23,791 nt of DNA from Oscillospiraceae bacterium (GCA_029004655.1 JAQVYP010000003.1:1-23791), one strand, 5' to 3'; numbered from the stretch's first letter, positions 1 to 7,184 are shown. Numbers and translations: made by a program. The notes: generated by a model not told the origin, from the sequence alone.

Positions 1-205
1 GCGGGCTATCGCCCGCCGAGAACGACAACGCAGTCTCGCAAACAAAAGACCACGAAGATTGGTTGATTTTTATTTGGAATTAGTATCAATCATCGGAAAA
101 ATAGTTTTGTTTATGATCCGGATAACAATAAATATCAGTCTTACCTCATGGCACTTGATTATTAGAATATTACCATGATATAATATGCCCTATTATATAT
201 TTTAA
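1..205. other. Left edge, no recognisable gene
   Basis: The first 16 bases form a perfect 6-bp hairpin (GCGGGC, loop TATC, GCCCGC). Two plus-strand frames are open from the edge. One ends with TGA at 64-66 and would give a very basic tail of about 21 residues rich in Arg, Lys and Thr. The other ends with TAG at 81-83. Either could be the 3' end of a gene starting outside the window, but nothing in them identifies a family. From about 84 to 205 the DNA is AT-rich and I see no ORF, promoter or RNA gene. Confidence 0.4.
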
Positions 206-242
206 AACAAAAAAAGAAGACATCAAAAATTGATATCTTCTT
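206..242 (-). terminator. Intrinsic terminator after the tRNA operon
   Basis: On the minus strand a 12-bp stem (214-225 paired with 231-242, one G-U pair, 5-nt loop) is followed by a run of seven T (207-213). It lies 6 bases past the CCA of tRNA-Cys, in the right place to end the five-tRNA transcript. Confidence 0.85.
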
Positions 243-248
243 ATATTT

Positions 249-323
<75 letters not shown>

Positions 324-329
324 TTATAC

Positions 330-361
330 AAAAAGGACGCCTAAAGGATATTTAAGCGTCC
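330..361 (-). terminator. Terminator-like hairpin between tRNA-Gly and tRNA-Cys
   Basis: On the minus strand an 11-bp stem (335-345 with 351-361, one G-U pair) with a 5-nt loop is followed by five T (330-334). It begins 1 base after the CCA of tRNA-Gly and has the form of an intrinsic terminator. tRNA-Cys starts only 7 bases further on and no separate promoter fits in the gap. It may act as an attenuator that lowers tRNA-Cys level, or as a processing signal. Confidence 0.7.
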
Positions 362-362
362 A

Positions 363-438
363 TGGAGCGGATTACGAGGGTCGAACTCGCTACCTCCACC
401 TTGGCAAGGTGGCGCTCTACCAAATGAGCTAAATCCGC
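363..438 (-). tRNA. tRNA-Gly (GCC)
   Basis: This is a 76-nt cloverleaf with encoded CCA. It has acceptor GCGGATT, D-loop region AGCTCATTTGGTAGAGC, anticodon GCC in loop TTGCCAA, and T loop TTCGACC. It is fourth in the operon, 9 bases after tRNA-Phe, and is followed directly by the hairpin at 330-361. Confidence 0.96.
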
Positions 439-447
439 ATTATTAAC

Positions 448-523
448 TGGTGCCTCCGGTCGGAATCGAACCAACGACACGTGGATTTTCAGTCCACTGC
501 TCTACCGACTGAGCTACAGAGGC
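448..523 (-). tRNA. tRNA-Phe (GAA)
   Basis: This is a 76-nt cloverleaf with encoded CCA. The anticodon loop CTGAAAA carries GAA, the acceptor stem starts GCCTCTG, and the T loop is TTCGATT. It is third in the operon, with 6 bases between it and tRNA-Asp. Confidence 0.96.
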
Positions 524-529
524 AATTGC

Positions 530-606
530 TGGCGACCTGGATGGGGATCGAACCCACGACCTCTAGCGTGACAGGCTAGCGTTCTAACCAGCTGAACTAC
601 CAGGCC
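530..606 (-). tRNA. tRNA-Asp (GTC)
   Basis: This is a 77-nt cloverleaf with encoded CCA and discriminator G, as expected for Asp. The anticodon is GTC in loop CTGTCAC, and the acceptor GGCCTGG pairs with CCAGGTC (one G-U). It is second in the operon, only 3 bases after tRNA-Val. Confidence 0.96.
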
Positions 607-609
607 ACA

Positions 610-685
610 TGGTGGGAACAACAGGGCTCGAACCTGTGACCCTCTGCTTGTAAGGCAGATGCTCTCCCAGCTGAGCTATGCTCCC
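610..685 (-). tRNA. tRNA-Val (TAC)
   Basis: This is a 76-nt cloverleaf with encoded CCA. The anticodon stem TCTGC/GCAGA encloses loop CTTACAA with anticodon TAC, and the acceptor GGGAGCA pairs with TGTTCCC (one G-U). It is the first gene of the operon, about 110 bases downstream of the predicted transcription start. Confidence 0.95.
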
Positions 686-802
686 ATGCAATGTGTTGCG
701 CGTGTGAAAATAGAAATTGGAGCTCTTCCTCTAATAGAGGCGCTCGAATACATGCCATATGCAACGCATGCTAATAAATATTTTGCACCAGCGACGAATG
801 AT
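686..802 (-). other. Leader of the tRNA operon
   Basis: This untranslated stretch of roughly 110 bases lies between the promoter and tRNA-Val. It can fold locally: CCTCT and AGAGG flank a 3-base loop near 728-740, with outer GAGC/GCTC arms at about 720-745. I see no ORF or known riboswitch pattern. The leader is presumably removed during 5' maturation. Confidence 0.4.
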
Positions 803-831
803 ATATTACCATATTTAGCGTCGTTTGTCAA
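803..831 (-). promoter_or_regulatory. Sigma-A type promoter of the tRNA operon
   Basis: On the minus strand the -35 is TTGACA (826-831), a perfect match. A 17-base spacer separates it from the -10 TAATAT (803-808). Transcription would start near 796. The promoter sits right after the hslO stop, so the tRNAs can be made independently of the upstream operon, although no clear terminator separates the two. Confidence 0.85.
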
Positions 832-851
832 CACAATTTGCTAATAAATTT

Positions 852-1730
852 TTAATTTTCCTTCTCGGCAAGTTTTCTTAAGGAGTTGCTTGGAAATCTA
901 TATATTCTGTCACAAAAGTGGCATTTAGCTTCGGTGAGTTTTTGCTCATCTGCAAGCTTTAAGAGTTCCTTGGGGCCCATACTTAAAAGAGCTTTTTCAA
1001 CTCTTTCCATACTGCAATTACATTTATATGATACATCATGCTCGTCTAATACCTCAACCTCAAAATCTTTTAAAGCACGCCTTACAATGCTCTCAATTGT
1101 TTCGCCGGCCGACAGCAGTTTTGTAACCGAATCCATTCCTGCAATACTTTGCTCAAGCTTATTTATTGTGTCATCATCGGCACCCGGCAATAGTTGAATT
1201 AAATATCCTCCGGCCGCCTTAATCGTTAAATCAGGATTAACCAACACGCCCAAAGCACAAACTGTTGGTATCTGTTCACTCATTGCATAATATGAAGTAA
1301 TATCCTCAGCTATTTCTCCTGATACAAGCGGCACCTGACCGCTATAAGGTTCCTTTAAGCCTAAATCCTTAAACACAAACAGTGTACCGTTTTTGCCAAC
1401 AGCACCTGAAACATCAAGTTTGCCCATAGAATTTAGCGGAATTTCCACAACAGGGTTCATTACATATCCGCGTACATCTCCATTCGAGTCGGAAACTGCT
1501 ATAAGCGAGCCGATTTCGCCGTCTGCCGCGACTCTAAGCGTAATACTATCATTGCTGCCTTTAAGCATATCCCCCATCATAGACGCCGCCGTAAGCAGCC
1601 TCCCTAAGGCCGCAGAAACGACTGCAGAGGTTCTTTGATAATATACTGCCTTATTAATAATATCTGTAGAATCAACCGCTGTTGCCATAACAGCACCATC
1701 GGATGTTATGCATCTGATTAGCTTACCCAT
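852..1730 (-). CDS. hslO: Hsp33 redox-regulated holdase chaperone
   Basis: This 292-residue protein has the usual length of the Hsp33 family, cytoplasmic ATP-independent chaperones switched on by oxidation to bind unfolding proteins. The diagnostic C-terminal zinc switch is intact: CNC with cysteines 237 and 239, and CHFC with cysteines 270 and 273. In the reduced state these four bind zinc; oxidation forms disulfides and opens the chaperone. The N-terminus (GKLIRCITSDGAV) is typical. The gene starts 9 bases after the methyltransferase stop, with an AAAGGTG site lying inside the end of that gene, so it is the last gene of the yerC-methyltransferase-hslO operon. No clear terminator follows it. 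Confidence 0.96.
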   Translation of the reverse strand: MGKLIRCITSDGAVMATAVDSTDIINKAVYYQRTSAVVSAALGRLLTAASMMGDMLKGSNDSITLRVAADGEIGSLIAVSDSNGDVRGYVMNPVVEIPLNSMGKLDVSGAVGKNGTLFVFKDLGLKEPYSGQVPLVSGEIAEDITSYYAMSEQIPTVCALGVLVNPDLTIKAAGGYLIQLLPGADDDTINKLEQSIAGMDSVTKLLSAGETIESIVRRALKDFEVEVLDEHDVSYKCNCSMERVEKALLSMGPKELLKLADEQKLTEAKCHFCDRIYRFPSNSLRKLAEKEN

Positions 1731-1739
1731 CCTAAAAAA

Positions 1740-2483
1740 CTACACCTTTCTTGTAACATAAATTACTCTCTCTTCCATTTCTGAAGGCTCAGAGTAGGAC
1801 ATATCTCCCAAAATTGCAACAACTTCCAACCTTGACTTTTTTAAACAAACTGCTATCTGCTCTTTATTATATGCTCTTTCGCAAAAACTTTCACTCGAAC
1901 GGCAGTATAAATCCTGTTCGTTAGGAATAAAAAAGTCTAAGTCAATATTCACGAGTCCGTTTTCGTCACACTTCGAATTTTGCCAAACACAATACACTTC
2001 ATCTGTATCATAAATGAAGGTTTGACCGGATAAGACTTCTTTATGCTTATAAATCGTATTTAAATCAAATATAAACAGGCGCTGCGGCTCTAAAAAAAGC
2101 GAAATCCGCTTAAAAGAAGCGATCAATTCATCATAATCAGTTATATGATTAAGACTGTCAAGGCAGCATACAGCCCCGTCAACAGTGCCGTACAGTTCAA
2201 GCTCAGATGCTTTTTGGCAGAGCAATAGCACATCTACTTGTGCCTCGCAAATTTTTTCGCGTGCCACAGACAACATTGCACATGATGGGTCAACACCAAT
2301 GACTTCTATATTTTCCTTTGCAAACAAAGTAGAAAATTCTGCGGTACCACAGGCCATATCCAGCAGTAATTTTGGCCGTCTGTCATACCGTTCGAAAAGA
2401 GAAAGCAAAAATGCCGTTCTTGCCTTATAACCCACATTAATAGTCAAAAAATCATAACATCCGGCAAATTCGTCGTAACTCAT
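1740..2483 (-). CDS. Class I SAM-dependent methyltransferase
   Basis: This 247-residue protein has a Rossmann-type methyltransferase fold. Motif I is DMACGTAEF (residues 42-50), with an acidic residue at the end of the next strand (IGVDPS) to hold the SAM ribose, then CLDSLNHI and a LFIFDLNT strand later. It resembles small cytoplasmic methyltransferases of the Methyltransf_11/25 type, and the substrate cannot be read from sequence. Its ATG overlaps the stop of yerC as ATGA, which indicates translational coupling, and hslO follows after 9 bases. It has no membrane segment or signal peptide. The family call is firm; a specific role is not. Confidence 0.85.
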   Translation of the reverse strand: MSYDEFAGCYDFLTINVGYKARTAFLLSLFERYDRRPKLLLDMACGTAEFSTLFAKENIEVIGVDPSCAMLSVAREKICEAQVDVLLLCQKASELELYGTVDGAVCCLDSLNHITDYDELIASFKRISLFLEPQRLFIFDLNTIYKHKEVLSGQTFIYDTDEVYCVWQNSKCDENGLVNIDLDFFIPNEQDLYCRSSESFCERAYNKEQIAVCLKKSRLEVVAILGDMSYSEPSEMEERVIYVTRKV

Positions 2484-2767
2484 TTCTTTTCCATTCTAGA
2501 GAACACCATTTCATAACCATCGTTTCCATAATAGAGAGAACGATTAACACGGCTGATTGTTGCTGTTGATGCACCGGTTTCGGCAACAATTTCACTGTAA
2601 ACCTTTTTTTCTGTAAGCATCTTTGCGACCACTAAACGTTGCGCAATGGACTGGATTTCTTTAATTGTGCAAATATCCTCAAAGAACGCATAGCACTCAT
2701 CAGCATTTTTCAGCGTTAAAACAGCTTTGAAAAGCAGGTCTGTATTAGAATTGCGCAGCTTGTCCAT
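2480..2767 (-). CDS. yerC: YerC/YecD-family TrpR-like DNA-binding protein
   Basis: This 95-residue protein begins MDKLRNSNTDLLF and matches the YerC/YecD group of TrpR-superfamily helix-turn-helix proteins, presumed transcription regulators. The recognition region is EIVAETGASTATISRVNRSL, followed by the typical YGNDGYEMVF end. The reading frame is open for 23 more codons upstream, to an ATG at 2836. I chose the ATG at 2765-2767 because AAAGGAG lies at the proper distance before it, the family starts here, and the extension overlaps the promoter region. It is the first gene of the operon and overlaps the methyltransferase by 4 bases. Its target genes are unknown. Confidence 0.87.
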   Translation of the reverse strand: MDKLRNSNTDLLFKAVLTLKNADECYAFFEDICTIKEIQSIAQRLVVAKMLTEKKVYSEIVAETGASTATISRVNRSLYYGNDGYEMVFSRMEKK

Positions 2768-2818
2768 ATAGAACTCTCCTTTGGGAAAATATATTAATAC
2801 ACTATTTATTACTTTAGT

Positions 2819-2855
2819 ATTATAAAATCTTAACATATTAAATCGGTGAAGTCAA
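2819..2855 (-). promoter_or_regulatory. Probable promoter of the yerC operon
   Basis: On the minus strand TTGACT (2850-2855) is followed after 17 bases by TAAGAT (2827-2832), a 4/6 match. A perfect TATAAT also lies just downstream (2819-2824) but lacks a well-placed -35. One of the two is probably the -10. The leader to the ATG would be 45-55 bases. Confidence 0.5.
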
Positions 2856-2861
2856 TAATTG

Positions 2862-2895
2862 AAAAAGGAAGCGAAATAATAACTTCCGCTTCCTT
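2862..2895 (-). terminator. Intrinsic terminator of the transketolase operon
   Basis: On the minus strand AAGGAAGCG (2887-2895) pairs perfectly with CGCTTCCTT (2865-2873) across a 13-base loop and runs into five T (2862-2866). It starts a few bases after the transketolase stop and ends just before the yerC -35, separating the two transcripts. Confidence 0.88.
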
Positions 2896-2899
2896 AAAA

Positions 2900-3847
2900 T
2901 TACTTTTTAAGTTGTAAGACATCGTGAACTTTTTCCACAATATTTTTAGCTCTAAGACCGAACACATCAAGCAATTCGTTTGCCGGACCGGACATGCCAA
3001 AAGTATCATAAACTCCAAGCTTAACAACAGGAACCGGACACTCTGCACAAACAACATCGCAAACTGCAGAACCAAGCCCACCGATTACCGAGTGCTCCTC
3101 AGCAGTGACAATTGCACCTGTTTCCATAGCAGCTTTAACAATGATTTCACTGTCAATCGGCTTAATGGTTGCCATGTTAATAACACGGGCATTAATTCCA
3201 TCTTGGAGCAATAAATCATGAGCCTGCAAAGCCTCGTTAACCATAAGTCCTGTAGCAATTATTGTAACATCGTTGCCGGGCTTTAATTCGACGCCTTTGC
3301 CGATTTGGAAATCATAAGATTCATCAAAAATCACCGGCACAGCAAGACGTCCGAATCGAATATATACGGGGCCATCCAACTCGTATGCCTTAAATACTGC
3401 CATTCTTGCCTCTGTATCATCGGCCGGGTTGATAACAGTCATTCCGGGGATTGTGCGCATAAGAGCAATATCCTCGTTGCACTGATGTGTGGCGCCGTCT
3501 TCACCGACAGAAATACCTGCGTGCGTTGCACAGATTTTTACATTAAGGTGAGGATATCCGATAGAATTTCTAACCTGCTCGAAAGCACGACCGGCTGCAA
3601 ACATAGCAAAAGAGCTTGCAAAAACTTTTTTTCCGGTTGCTGCGATTCCTGCTGCAACTCCCATCAAGTTCTGCTCGGCAATTCCACAGTTGTTAAATCT
3701 TTCAGGTAATGCTTTTTTAAAGATTCCTGTTTTGGTAGCAGCTGCAAGATCGGCATCAAGCACCAAAAAGTCGTCGTGTGTTTTAGCCAGCTCAACAAGA
3801 GCGTTACCATAGCTATCACGTGTAGCTATTTTTTTAATATCAGACAT
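2900..3847 (-). CDS. Transketolase, C-terminal subunit
   Basis: This 315-residue protein is the C-terminal half of a split transketolase: the pyrimidine-binding domain plus the transketolase C domain. It moves two-carbon units between ketose and aldose phosphates in the non-oxidative pentose phosphate pathway and pairs with the N-terminal subunit encoded just upstream. Visible marks are CGIAEQNL (54-61), with Glu58 as the likely catalytic glutamate that activates thiamine diphosphate, and GEDGATHQ (115-122). A C-terminal domain follows from about residue 190. The start ATG is preceded by GGTGAT. A paralogous split enzyme acting on another sugar cannot be excluded, but the operon context gives no alternative substrate. 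Confidence 0.93.
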   Translation of the reverse strand: MSDIKKIATRDSYGNALVELAKTHDDFLVLDADLAAATKTGIFKKALPERFNNCGIAEQNLMGVAAGIAATGKKVFASSFAMFAAGRAFEQVRNSIGYPHLNVKICATHAGISVGEDGATHQCNEDIALMRTIPGMTVINPADDTEARMAVFKAYELDGPVYIRFGRLAVPVIFDESYDFQIGKGVELKPGNDVTIIATGLMVNEALQAHDLLLQDGINARVINMATIKPIDSEIIVKAAMETGAIVTAEEHSVIGGLGSAVCDVVCAECPVPVVKLGVYDTFGMSGPANELLDVFGLRAKNIVEKVHDVLQLKK

Positions 3848-3889
3848 ATGTTAATCACCATATCCTTTCATAGACACAAAACTCATTTC

Positions 3890-4726
3890 TTACAAAGACG
3901 CAAGTTTTTCCTCAAGTTCCTTCATTGCAATAGCATATTGTTCATCGTTAGGAGCAGAGCCATGCCAACCAACCTGATTTTCCATAAATGAAACACCCTT
4001 GCCTTTAACTGTTTCGGCAATAATAGCAGTCGGCTTATCGGTTGACTTATTAGCTTCTTCAACAGCTCTCTCAATTTCGTCAAAATCGTGTCCGTTTATC
4101 AAAATTACATTCCAGTTAAATGCTTTAAATTTCTGGTCAATAGGCATTGGAGAATTGACTTCTTCGATAGTACCATCTATTTGTAGATGATTATTGTCAA
4201 TAAATACAATCAGGTTATTTAGACTTTTGTTTGCCGCAAACATTGCTGCTTCCCAAACCTGACCCTCTTCTATTTCACCGTCGCCGCATGCGCAATAAAC
4301 TTTATAATTCTCTTTAAAATGCTTTGCAGACAAAGCCATTCCGGTAGCTGCCGAAATCCCCTGTCCCAAAGAGCCTGTGGACATATCAACGCCCGGGATA
4401 TGCTTCATATCAGGATGACCTTGAAGCAACGCACCTGTATGGCGAAGTCCCATCAGTTCATCAACTGAAAAATATCCGCGATTTGCAAGCACAGAATAAA
4501 GTGCCGGTGCAGCATGACCCTTTGAAAGTACAAAGCGATCACGTCCCTCCATTCTGGGATTTTTCGGATCAATATTCATTTTTTCAAAATAAAGATATGT
4601 CAAAATATCAGTAATAGATAGTGAACCACCGGGGTGTCCCGATTTTGCGCTATGCACGCCTTCAATAATACCCATTCTGATTTTTGTTGCCTGTTTCTCA
4701 AGACTTATTCTTTTAGCGGTATCCAT
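3890..4726 (-). CDS. Transketolase, N-terminal subunit
   Basis: This 278-residue protein is the thiamine diphosphate-binding half of the split transketolase. It shows SGHPGGSLS (29-37), SKGHAAPALY (68-77), and the cofactor motif that begins GDGEIEEGQVWEA at 148-160 and ends with the Asn pair near 178-179, which bind magnesium and the diphosphate. The gene has a strong AGGAGG site five bases plus a short spacer before its ATG. It lies 42 bases upstream of the C-terminal subunit, so the two are co-transcribed. Single-chain transketolases are about 660 residues, and the sum here (593) fits the split form common in Clostridia and archaea. Confidence 0.94.
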   Translation of the reverse strand: MDTAKRISLEKQATKIRMGIIEGVHSAKSGHPGGSLSITDILTYLYFEKMNIDPKNPRMEGRDRFVLSKGHAAPALYSVLANRGYFSVDELMGLRHTGALLQGHPDMKHIPGVDMSTGSLGQGISAATGMALSAKHFKENYKVYCACGDGEIEEGQVWEAAMFAANKSLNNLIVFIDNNHLQIDGTIEEVNSPMPIDQKFKAFNWNVILINGHDFDEIERAVEEANKSTDKPTAIIAETVKGKGVSFMENQVGWHGSAPNDEQYAIAMKELEEKLASL

Positions 4727-4762
4727 TAAAACAACCTCCTGTTATTTTTTAAACACATATAA

Positions 4763-4791
4763 ATTTTACTTTGTTTTGAGGATAAAATCAA
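4763..4791 (-). promoter_or_regulatory. Promoter of the transketolase operon
   Basis: On the minus strand -35 TTGATT (4786-4791) and -10 TAAAAT (4763-4768) are separated by 17 bases. The -35 lies within the left arm (4782-4793) of a perfect 12-bp inverted repeat whose other arm is at 4819-4830, which suggests a repressor or activator could act here. Confidence 0.6.
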
Positions 4792-4830
4792 TGGTATTTT
4801 CCCCAATATACGCCAAATCATTGATTTTAT
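4782..4830. repeat. Perfect 12-bp inverted repeat over the transketolase promoter
   Basis: ATAAAATCAATG (4782-4793) and CATTGATTTTAT (4819-4830) are exact inverse copies separated by 25 bases. The structure lies between the HAD phosphatase stop and the transketolase start. It is not followed by a T run on the minus strand, so it is not a standard terminator. It could be a bipartite operator or a transcript-end hairpin. Confidence 0.75.
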
Positions 4831-4838
4831 TATATAGG

Positions 4839-5660
4839 TTATGCTAAATCCTTATGTATTTTTTCTGCTAAATACTCGATGAAATCTGCTACTGCACCCT
4901 CCGAACATTTGCATGTTTCATAATCACTTGCATCTTTCACAGCCTGTGGTGAATCTGCTGTGCTGCACCCTATATCTGCATATTTCAGCATTTCAATATC
5001 GTTATAGTAATCTCCGATAGCACACACAGTATATCCTTTGCCTAAATAGTCCTTTAGATGAGCTATCCCTTTAGCTTTATTTGCATTGCTACTGGTTAGT
5101 TCAAGATAAATATTGCTTGTAGGTAAAAAATATGCACTTTTCGGTGACAATGTATCACAGAACTCCATTAATTGTTTCATGATTTCACCGTCTTCGGTCA
5201 TTATAATTGATTTAGTCCAAGTCAACGACATAACGTCTTCTAAAGACATATCTTCCGAAGCGATGCTTTCATATTCAATATGATCATCAACTTCTTTTGT
5301 GCGGCGAATTACATAAAGCTTGCGCCCCGAATGGACTTCCACCCCAACAGTTGGAAAACGATTCATTATCGGCTCTAACAAACTTTTATCCTGATCATCC
5401 AGTTCTGTCTCGCAAACTATTTTGTCCAACTTATAATCAAATACAACTGCACCATTAAAGACTACACATGGTGCATTACTGTGTGAATGTTTATATATAG
5501 GTCTTACCGCCTCGATTGATCGCCCCGATGCAATTGCAACCATGCCTGATTCCTTTATAAAGTAATCAATTGCTTCTATGTTTCGTTGAGGAATCACACC
5601 GTTTTCCAAAAGTGTCCCATCAACATCGGATACAAGTAAATAATTTTCAAAAATGCCCAT
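4839..5660 (-). CDS. HAD-superfamily Cof-type phosphatase
   Basis: This 273-residue protein belongs to the Cof/YidA-like class IIB HAD hydrolases, cytoplasmic magnesium-dependent sugar-phosphate or cofactor phosphatases. Motif I is SDVDGTLL (residues 11-18) with nucleophile Asp12 and acid/base Asp14. Motif IV is GDYYNDIEML (216-225), and the usual cap domain lies between. The length is normal for the family. The start ATG follows GAGGGGG. It stands between the RluA-family terminator and the transketolase operon. A TATAAT at 5682-5687 could be its -10, but no good -35 is visible. The substrate is unknown. Confidence 0.88.
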   Translation of the reverse strand: MGIFENYLLVSDVDGTLLENGVIPQRNIEAIDYFIKESGMVAIASGRSIEAVRPIYKHSHSNAPCVVFNGAVVFDYKLDKIVCETELDDQDKSLLEPIMNRFPTVGVEVHSGRKLYVIRRTKEVDDHIEYESIASEDMSLEDVMSLTWTKSIIMTEDGEIMKQLMEFCDTLSPKSAYFLPTSNIYLELTSSNANKAKGIAHLKDYLGKGYTVCAIGDYYNDIEMLKYADIGCSTADSPQAVKDASDYETCKCSEGAVADFIEYLAEKIHKDLA

Positions 5661-5697
5661 CTAAAATGCCCCCTCGCTAATATTATATCGCACTTCA

Positions 5698-5738
5698 AGA
5701 AAATTGGCGCGGAAAGCAAAGTGTACTTTCCGTGCCAA
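5698..5738 (-). terminator. Intrinsic terminator at the end of the long mutS-division-ileS gene run
   Basis: On the minus strand a 13-position stem (5704-5716 with 5726-5738, one A-C mismatch), with a 9-base loop, is followed by TTTTCTT. It begins directly after the stop codon of the RluA-family gene. Confidence 0.85.
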
Positions 5739-6638
5739 CTATATTTTTGATAAGAAGTTTTTAAAATATTCCGGCAATTCGCTGTCAAATTCCATATATC
5801 CGTGAGTTGCAGGATGAATAAAACCGATCTTTTTGGCATGCAGACACTGTCCCTCAAGTTCACTTATAACTTCTTTAGGACCATAAACCTCATCGCCTGC
5901 AACCGGATGACCTATATATTGCATATGCACCCTTATTTGATGTGTTCGCCCTGTTTCAAGACGGAGTCGCACATGTGTAAATCCATTTTTTCGTTCAATT
6001 ACTTCATAATAAGTAACTGCGTTCTTGGAATTGCTATCAGTTACTGCCATTTGCTTTCTTTTAGTTGGATGACGACCAATAGGAGCATCTATTTTACCAC
6101 TGTTCGCGCGAAAATTTCCATAAACCACCGCTTCGTACTCTCTGGTAAACGAATGATCCTTTATTTGAGCCGCTAAAAAATTATGTGCATTATCATTTTT
6201 TGCAACCATTAATAATCCGCTTGTATATTTGTCAATTCTATGCAAAATCCCCGGTCTCATTACACCGTTGATGCCTGATAAACTACTGCCGCAGTGGGCA
6301 AGCAGTGCATTAACAAGGGTTCCGCTATAGTTACCGGGTGCAGGATGAACAACCATGCCTTTTGGCTTATTAACAACCAACATATCGCTGTCTTCAAAGA
6401 CAATATCGAGTGGAATATCCTCCGCTTGCGCCTCTAGCGGAACAGGATCCGGCACACTAACTTCCAAAATTGCGCCAATCTCCAGTTTATCCTTTTTCTT
6501 TATAACAATTCCGTTACTTGTCACATTACCCTGCTCAATTAAGCGCGCAGATGCTGAACGAGTTATCTCAAGCATTTCAGCAACAAATACATCCGCACGC
6601 TGAGCATTATCATTTACTGTAAGCTGATTAATAATCAT
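5739..6638 (-). CDS. rluD: RluA/RluD-family pseudouridine synthase
   Basis: This 299-residue enzyme isomerises uridine to pseudouridine in ribosomal RNA. An N-terminal S4 RNA-binding domain (about residues 13-70, with SARLIEQGNVTSNG) is followed by the synthase domain. The signature HRIDKYTSG at 133-141 has catalytic Asp136, and RTHQIRVHMQYIGHPVAGD is also present. The ATG overlaps the lspA stop by one base (TAATG), so translation is coupled. The same lspA-pseudouridine synthase order occurs in Bacillota, where the partner is called YlyB. The exact uridines modified cannot be told from sequence, so the symbol denotes the closest subfamily only. Confidence 0.92.
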   Translation of the reverse strand: MIINQLTVNDNAQRADVFVAEMLEITRSASARLIEQGNVTSNGIVIKKKDKLEIGAILEVSVPDPVPLEAQAEDIPLDIVFEDSDMLVVNKPKGMVVHPAPGNYSGTLVNALLAHCGSSLSGINGVMRPGILHRIDKYTSGLLMVAKNDNAHNFLAAQIKDHSFTREYEAVVYGNFRANSGKIDAPIGRHPTKRKQMAVTDSNSKNAVTYYEVIERKNGFTHVRLRLETGRTHQIRVHMQYIGHPVAGDEVYGPKEVISELEGQCLHAKKIGFIHPATHGYMEFDSELPEYFKNFLSKI

Positions 6639-7156
6639 TAGTTTTCTTCCGATTCGTTAGAATCAATTGAATCGATTTGAGATGTCTTTTTACTTTTTAC
6701 ATCAACAAAAAAATCTATTACAAAATATAAAATTATTAAGCCTGCACCAATCACAATAGAGCAATCAGCGACATTGAATATAGGAAATTTTATAAAATCA
6801 AATTCAAGGAAATCAACCACTTTTCCTCCCCTGAAAATGCGGTCTATCATATTTCCCATTCCACCTGCCAGCACCAAAAGAATAGCCCAGCGCATCAGTT
6901 TACTGTTGAATGTTTTTTTAATCAGCATTCCAATGCAAACAATCATAACAAGCACTGTTATCCCTAAGAAAATCCATGTTTGGTTTTGGAGGATTCCAAA
7001 TGCGGCTCCCATATTATGAATATAAGTAAAATTAATTAGTCCATCAACGACCGTTACAGACTCCCCAAGCTGGAAATTTGCCACAATAAGATATTTACTT
7101 ACCTGATCCGCAATAAGAATTAAAGCAGAACAAACTATCGCCAAAACATAAGCCAT
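6638..7156 (-). CDS. lspA: Lipoprotein signal peptidase II
   Basis: This 172-residue integral membrane aspartic protease removes the signal peptide from diacylated prolipoproteins. There are four membrane segments (about 3-24, 60-80, 88-104 and 134-152). The family motifs are DQVSKYL (17-23), AGGMGNMIDR (97-106) and FNVADCSI (127-134). The catalytic pair is Asp105 and Asp131. The C-terminus adds about 20 polar, Ser- and Glu-rich residues. GGGGGAGA precedes the ATG. It is co-transcribed with ileS upstream, the pairing seen in many bacteria. Confidence 0.97.
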   Translation of the reverse strand: MAYVLAIVCSALILIADQVSKYLIVANFQLGESVTVVDGLINFTYIHNMGAAFGILQNQTWIFLGITVLVMIVCIGMLIKKTFNSKLMRWAILLVLAGGMGNMIDRIFRGGKVVDFLEFDFIKFPIFNVADCSIVIGAGLIILYFVIDFFVDVKSKKTSQIDSIDSNESEEN

Positions 7157-7184
7157 GATAGTTATCTCCCCCGTTTATAAGTTT

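Noticed and set aside
659..844. Plus-strand frame of 61 codons over tRNA-Val and its promoter
   Set aside because: It begins inside the tRNA and covers the tRNA promoter; no ribosome site and no recognisable product.
886..1197. Plus-strand open frames opposite hslO
   Set aside because: They lie fully inside hslO on the other strand, have no ribosome site, and their products are Ser/Leu-rich as expected from antisense of a real gene.
2830..3081. Minus-strand frame overlapping the end of the transketolase C-terminal subunit
   Set aside because: It is in another frame of a clear gene, runs across the terminator at 2862-2895, and shows no family features.
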